Assembly: GCA_021162305.1 (NCBI GenBank)
Contig: JAGGYX010000201.1
Location: forward strand, 1 to 6,240
Direction: 5' to 3'
Source of the DNA: Thermoplasmata archaeon
Lineage (GTDB): Archaea > Thermoplasmatota > E2 > UBA202 > JdFR-43
Length of the DNA: 6,240 nucleotides
The notes below the pieces were generated by a model. That model ran no database searches. It was given only the letters and a program-made list of their open reading frames with translations, and was not told the DNA's origin. Position 1 is the first letter of the stretch. Each line of letters begins with the position of its first letter. Made by a program: the position numbers and the translations under genes. Of this stretch, positions 5,210 to 6,240 are shown one piece after another.

Positions 5210-5431
5210 AAGTTTTTTTCCGGCGTTCGTTTCTAATAGTTGCGCAAATAAGTTACCAATTTCCTTCCTGCATTCTCTCCCTTCGCCACTTTCTTTAGCG
5301 AGAGAAAAGGCAGTTAGAAGAATTGTTGTTATTTTCCACATCGTCTCTAAGAATTCTTCCAATGAGGTTTCCTTCAACTTGGGAAAATAAAATTCATGGA
5401 TAGCGTTAATTAAAACTTTCCAAGTTTCCAT
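5204..5431 (-). CDS. Hypothetical 75-aa protein
   Basis: I do not recognise this protein. It has 75 residues and is predominantly helical by composition. It starts METWKVLINAIHEFYF, has an acidic and hydrophobic middle (ETSLEEFLETMWKITTILL) and a charged segment ESGEGRECRKE around residues 47-57, then FAQLLETNAGKKLL at the end. The hydrophobic run at about 31-43 is short and amphipathic rather than a clear membrane segment, and there is no signal peptide. It has one Cys and no visible catalytic motif. It is supported as a gene by coherent amino-acid use, by a TATA-like AATTTATTTA centred about 24 nt upstream of its ATG, and by its exact fit between aEF-1beta and OTC. It converges on OTC with a 6-nt overlap of the 3' ends. 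Chance ORF status is possible. Confidence 0.5.
   Translation of the reverse strand: METWKVLINAIHEFYFPKLKETSLEEFLETMWKITTILLTAFSLAKESGEGRECRKEIGNLFAQLLETNAGKKLL
5213..5219 (+). terminator. T7 tract ending OTC transcription
   Basis: Seven consecutive T follow the OTC stop codon by 3 nt on the plus strand, suitable for archaeal U-tract termination. The same bases encode the Lys-Lys near the end of the convergent 75-aa protein. Confidence 0.4.
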
Positions 5432-5450
5432 AATGCAATATCGAATCCTC

Positions 5451-5460
5451 TAAATAAATT
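5451..5460 (-). promoter_or_regulatory. TATA-like element upstream of the 75-aa gene
   Basis: AATTTATTTA on the minus strand is centred about 24 nt before the ATG at 5431. It lies in the 37-bp gap after the aEF-1beta stop. This could give the small gene its own leaderless transcript; read-through from the aEF-1beta operon is the alternative. Confidence 0.4.
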
Positions 5461-5468
5461 TTTATGCC

Positions 5469-5729
5469 TCAGATAAGGCTTAGTTCATCTATGGTGGCGT
5501 TGCCCACGCCTTCTATACCTGCAATCTTGTCCATAAGTTCATCTGGGCTTTGGTCAGGCATCGTTATGTAAAGCATCAATGCTTTCAAACCAAACGCTAT
5601 TGGAGCAATCTCTGTTTTATTCACCTTTGCATAGTCTGGTATGGATTTCATTATCTCTTCTTTTAGTTTTTCCATATCCATGCTCGCATCTTCTGGCATA
5701 ACCTTAATTTTCATTATAACTTCTCCCAT
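5469..5729 (-). CDS. ef1b: Archaeal translation elongation factor 1-beta (aEF-1beta)
   Basis: This is the guanine-nucleotide exchange factor that recharges aEF-1alpha with GTP during translation. The 86 residues from ATG 5729 match the usual 86-90. It begins MGEVIMKIKVMPEDASMDMEKLKEEI, the family start, and shows the central IAPIAFGLKALMLYITMPD and the C-terminal IAGIEGVGNATIDELSLI, where the exchange-factor core interacts with the G protein. The frame stays open to ATG 5774, but those 15 extra residues overlap the coding region of the Zn-ribbon gene and are not part of the family. An AGGGGG SD-like site (5742-5737) precedes the chosen start with 7 nt spacing. It forms a two-gene operon with the Zn-ribbon gene, the stop and start being separated by one base (TAAAATG). 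Confidence 0.93.
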   Translation of the reverse strand: MGEVIMKIKVMPEDASMDMEKLKEEIMKSIPDYAKVNKTEIAPIAFGLKALMLYITMPDQSPDELMDKIAGIEGVGNATIDELSLI

Positions 5730-5730
5730 T

Positions 5731-5892
5731 TTATGGCCCCCTGAATCCGCATTGCGGACAAATATATTCAGCACTTCTATCTCTACAAACCCTGCATCTC
5801 TTTATCATATACCCACATTCAGGGCATGGAAACTGGGTGCTTCCTTCCTCCGCGAGCCCGCGCCCGCAGCTTATGCATTTCCCTTCAAGCAT
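5731..5892 (-). CDS. Archaeal Zn-ribbon protein (COG2888-type), 53 aa
   Basis: This short gene encodes a 53-residue protein with four CxxC knuckles: C6-C9, C23-C26, C33-C36 and C45-C48, enough to form two zinc sites. It matches the small archaeal two-zinc-finger proteins annotated as Zn-ribbon or RNA-binding proteins, whose pattern includes 'SCG..LAEEG....PCPECGY', 'RCRxC' and 'CPxCGFxGP' at the C-terminus. The family is commonly found beside aEF-1beta, as here, which suggests a link to translation. A molecular role is not established by the sequence. The ATG at 5892 is chosen because it lies 3 residues before the first Cys region and about 24 nt after a TATA box. Stop TAA (5733-5731) is one base before the aEF-1beta ATG. 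Confidence 0.9.
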   Translation of the reverse strand: MLEGKCISCGRGLAEEGSTQFPCPECGYMIKRCRVCRDRSAEYICPQCGFRGP

Positions 5893-5912
5893 GCTTTGTT
5901 ATAGGGATGTCA

Positions 5913-5926
5913 TATTTAAATTTATA
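5913..5926 (-). promoter_or_regulatory. TATA region of the Zn-ribbon/aEF-1beta operon
   Basis: On the minus strand TATAAATTTAAATA contains two overlapping TATA-like cores. The proximal one is centred about 24 nt before the ATG at 5892, giving a leaderless start for the Zn-ribbon gene. Confidence 0.55.
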
Positions 5927-5960
5927 GCACAAAAAGCGAGCCATATTTTCACAATGCAAG

Positions 5961-5971
5961 AATTTATATAC
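5961..5971 (+). promoter_or_regulatory. TATA box of the secreted-protein gene
   Basis: AATTTATATAC is centred about 65 nt before the ATG at 6031. With a start about 25 nt downstream, transcription would begin near 5990, leaving a leader of about 40 nt. This differs from the leaderless genes elsewhere in the window. Confidence 0.5.
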
Positions 5972-5989
5972 AACCAATAATTTAGTATC

Positions 5990-6013
5990 AATACAATCTG
6001 TTTTGATTGTATT
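5990..6013 (+). promoter_or_regulatory. 9-bp hairpin at the predicted mRNA 5' end
   Basis: AATACAATC (5990-5998) and GATTGTATT (6005-6013) are exact reverse complements separated by a 6-nt loop TGTTTT. The first arm begins where transcription is predicted to start from the TATA box, and the second arm ends 2 nt before the SD-like AGGGGG. It could be a 5'-end stabilising or translation-controlling stem-loop. As DNA it could instead be an operator for a dimeric repressor covering the start site. Confidence 0.55.
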
Positions 6014-6014
6014 T

Positions 6015-6020
6015 AGGGGG
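6015..6020 (+). promoter_or_regulatory. SD-like AGGGGG
   Basis: AGGGGG is followed by C and lies 10 nt before the ATG at 6031. It can pair with the CCUCCU end of 16S rRNA with one G-U pair. The same hexamer precedes aEF-1beta, so it appears to be a functional SD variant in this genome. Confidence 0.5.
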
Positions 6021-6030
6021 CGAAATATAG

Positions 6031-6240
6031 ATGAAAAAGAAAATATGGGTGGGTATGTTGGGTATATTGCTAATGGTTAGCATATATGCCATTGAGATTG
6101 GAGAATCATATGAAAAAATTAAACCAAGCTTATCTTTTGAACAAAATTTAGAAATAACAAAGCCAAGACAGGGCTAATTATATATTTTTGACAGAGAAAT
6201 TGCACCAATTGGGATAACTTTTGTGATTGATATGATTACA
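6031..6240 (+). pseudogene. Secreted surface-protein gene interrupted by an in-frame TAA (5' part, runs off the window)
   Basis: The frame opens with MKKKIWVGMLGILLMVSIYA, a clear signal peptide or N-terminal anchor with a basic start and a hydrophobic core at about residues 5-20. It then encodes EIGESYEKIKPSLSFEQNLEITKPRQG before a TAA at 6175-6177 (48 residues). The same frame continues after the TAA as LYIFDREIAPIGITFVID and onward to the window edge. The joined reading is the 'KPxxGYLYIFDREI.P.G.T..I..I' module that I associate with extracellular proteins of Thermoplasmatota, often upstream of Ig-like domains. The TAA stands exactly where the motif has Tyr, one base from TAT or TAC. It is either a nonsense mutation, a sequencing error, or a read-through site. 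Promoter, hairpin leader and SD look intact, so the inactivation, if real, is recent. Confidence 0.6.

Noticed and set aside
5730..5774. N-terminal extension of aEF-1beta to ATG 5774
   Set aside because: It overlaps the Zn-ribbon gene in another frame. The family starts at MGEVI, which has its own SD-like site.
5641..5904. 87-aa plus-strand frame opposite aEF-1beta and the Zn-ribbon gene
   Set aside because: It is antisense to two conserved genes, and its Ser/Phe-rich composition is typical of a shadow.

Overview
This AT-rich window looks archaeal, most likely from a Thermoplasmatota (Thermoplasma/Aciduliprofundum-like) genome. The evidence is: (i) TATA-like boxes about 20-25 nt upstream of start codons, implying leaderless mRNAs; (ii) an archaeal Zn-ribbon protein directly followed by archaeal elongation factor 1-beta; (iii) a lipoate-protein ligase split into LplA and LplB, as in Thermoplasma; (iv) a relic of a PGF-CTERM (archaeosortase) sorting tail; and (v) the stub of a secreted protein resembling archaeal surface proteins. 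The lineage is inferred from gene content alone.

Layout. 1-327 (+): C-terminal end of a probable SAM-dependent DNA methyltransferase. 368-1860 (+): two-gene ftcD operon, with glutamate formimidoyltransferase and formimidoyl-THF cyclodeaminase as separate, ATGA-overlapping proteins behind one TATA box. 1861-2390: a 530-bp gene graveyard on the minus strand. It holds a frameshifted small antitoxin, a possible toxin stub joined to it by TAATG, an 11-bp tandem repeat in the antitoxin's promoter position, a 16-bp perfect palindrome, and an orphan PGF-CTERM tail. 2390-3377 (-): lplB and lplA, overlapping by 32 nt and ending in a hairpin plus U-tract. 3378-3416: compact divergent promoter centred on the palindrome TTATATAA. 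3417-4259 (+): ferritin-like/VIT1-type membrane fusion. 4310-5209 (+): ornithine carbamoyltransferase. 5204-5431 (-): uncharacterised 75-aa protein meeting argF tail to tail. 5469-5892 (-): Zn-ribbon gene (53 aa) and aEF-1beta, separated by one nucleotide. 5893-6030: divergent regulatory region with a TATA box for each direction and a perfect 9-bp hairpin. 6031-6240 (+): start of a secreted surface protein whose frame is cut by a TAA exactly where the motif expects Tyr, and which runs off the window.

How the genes relate. FtcD-N and FtcD-C channel a formimino group onto tetrahydrofolate and release ammonia. LplA and LplB attach lipoate to 2-oxoacid dehydrogenase or glycine-cleavage proteins. 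OTC links ornithine, carbamoyl phosphate and citrulline. These are housekeeping or amino-acid genes and do not form an obvious single system. The unusual material is the remnant-rich 1.86-2.39 kb gap, the interrupted surface-protein gene with its structured leader, and the symmetric lplA/VIT promoter. Start codons for the VIT fusion, OTC and aEF-1beta were moved downstream from the longest open frame on the basis of TATA spacing and family N-termini. I found no CRISPR array, tRNA, rRNA or intact insertion sequence.
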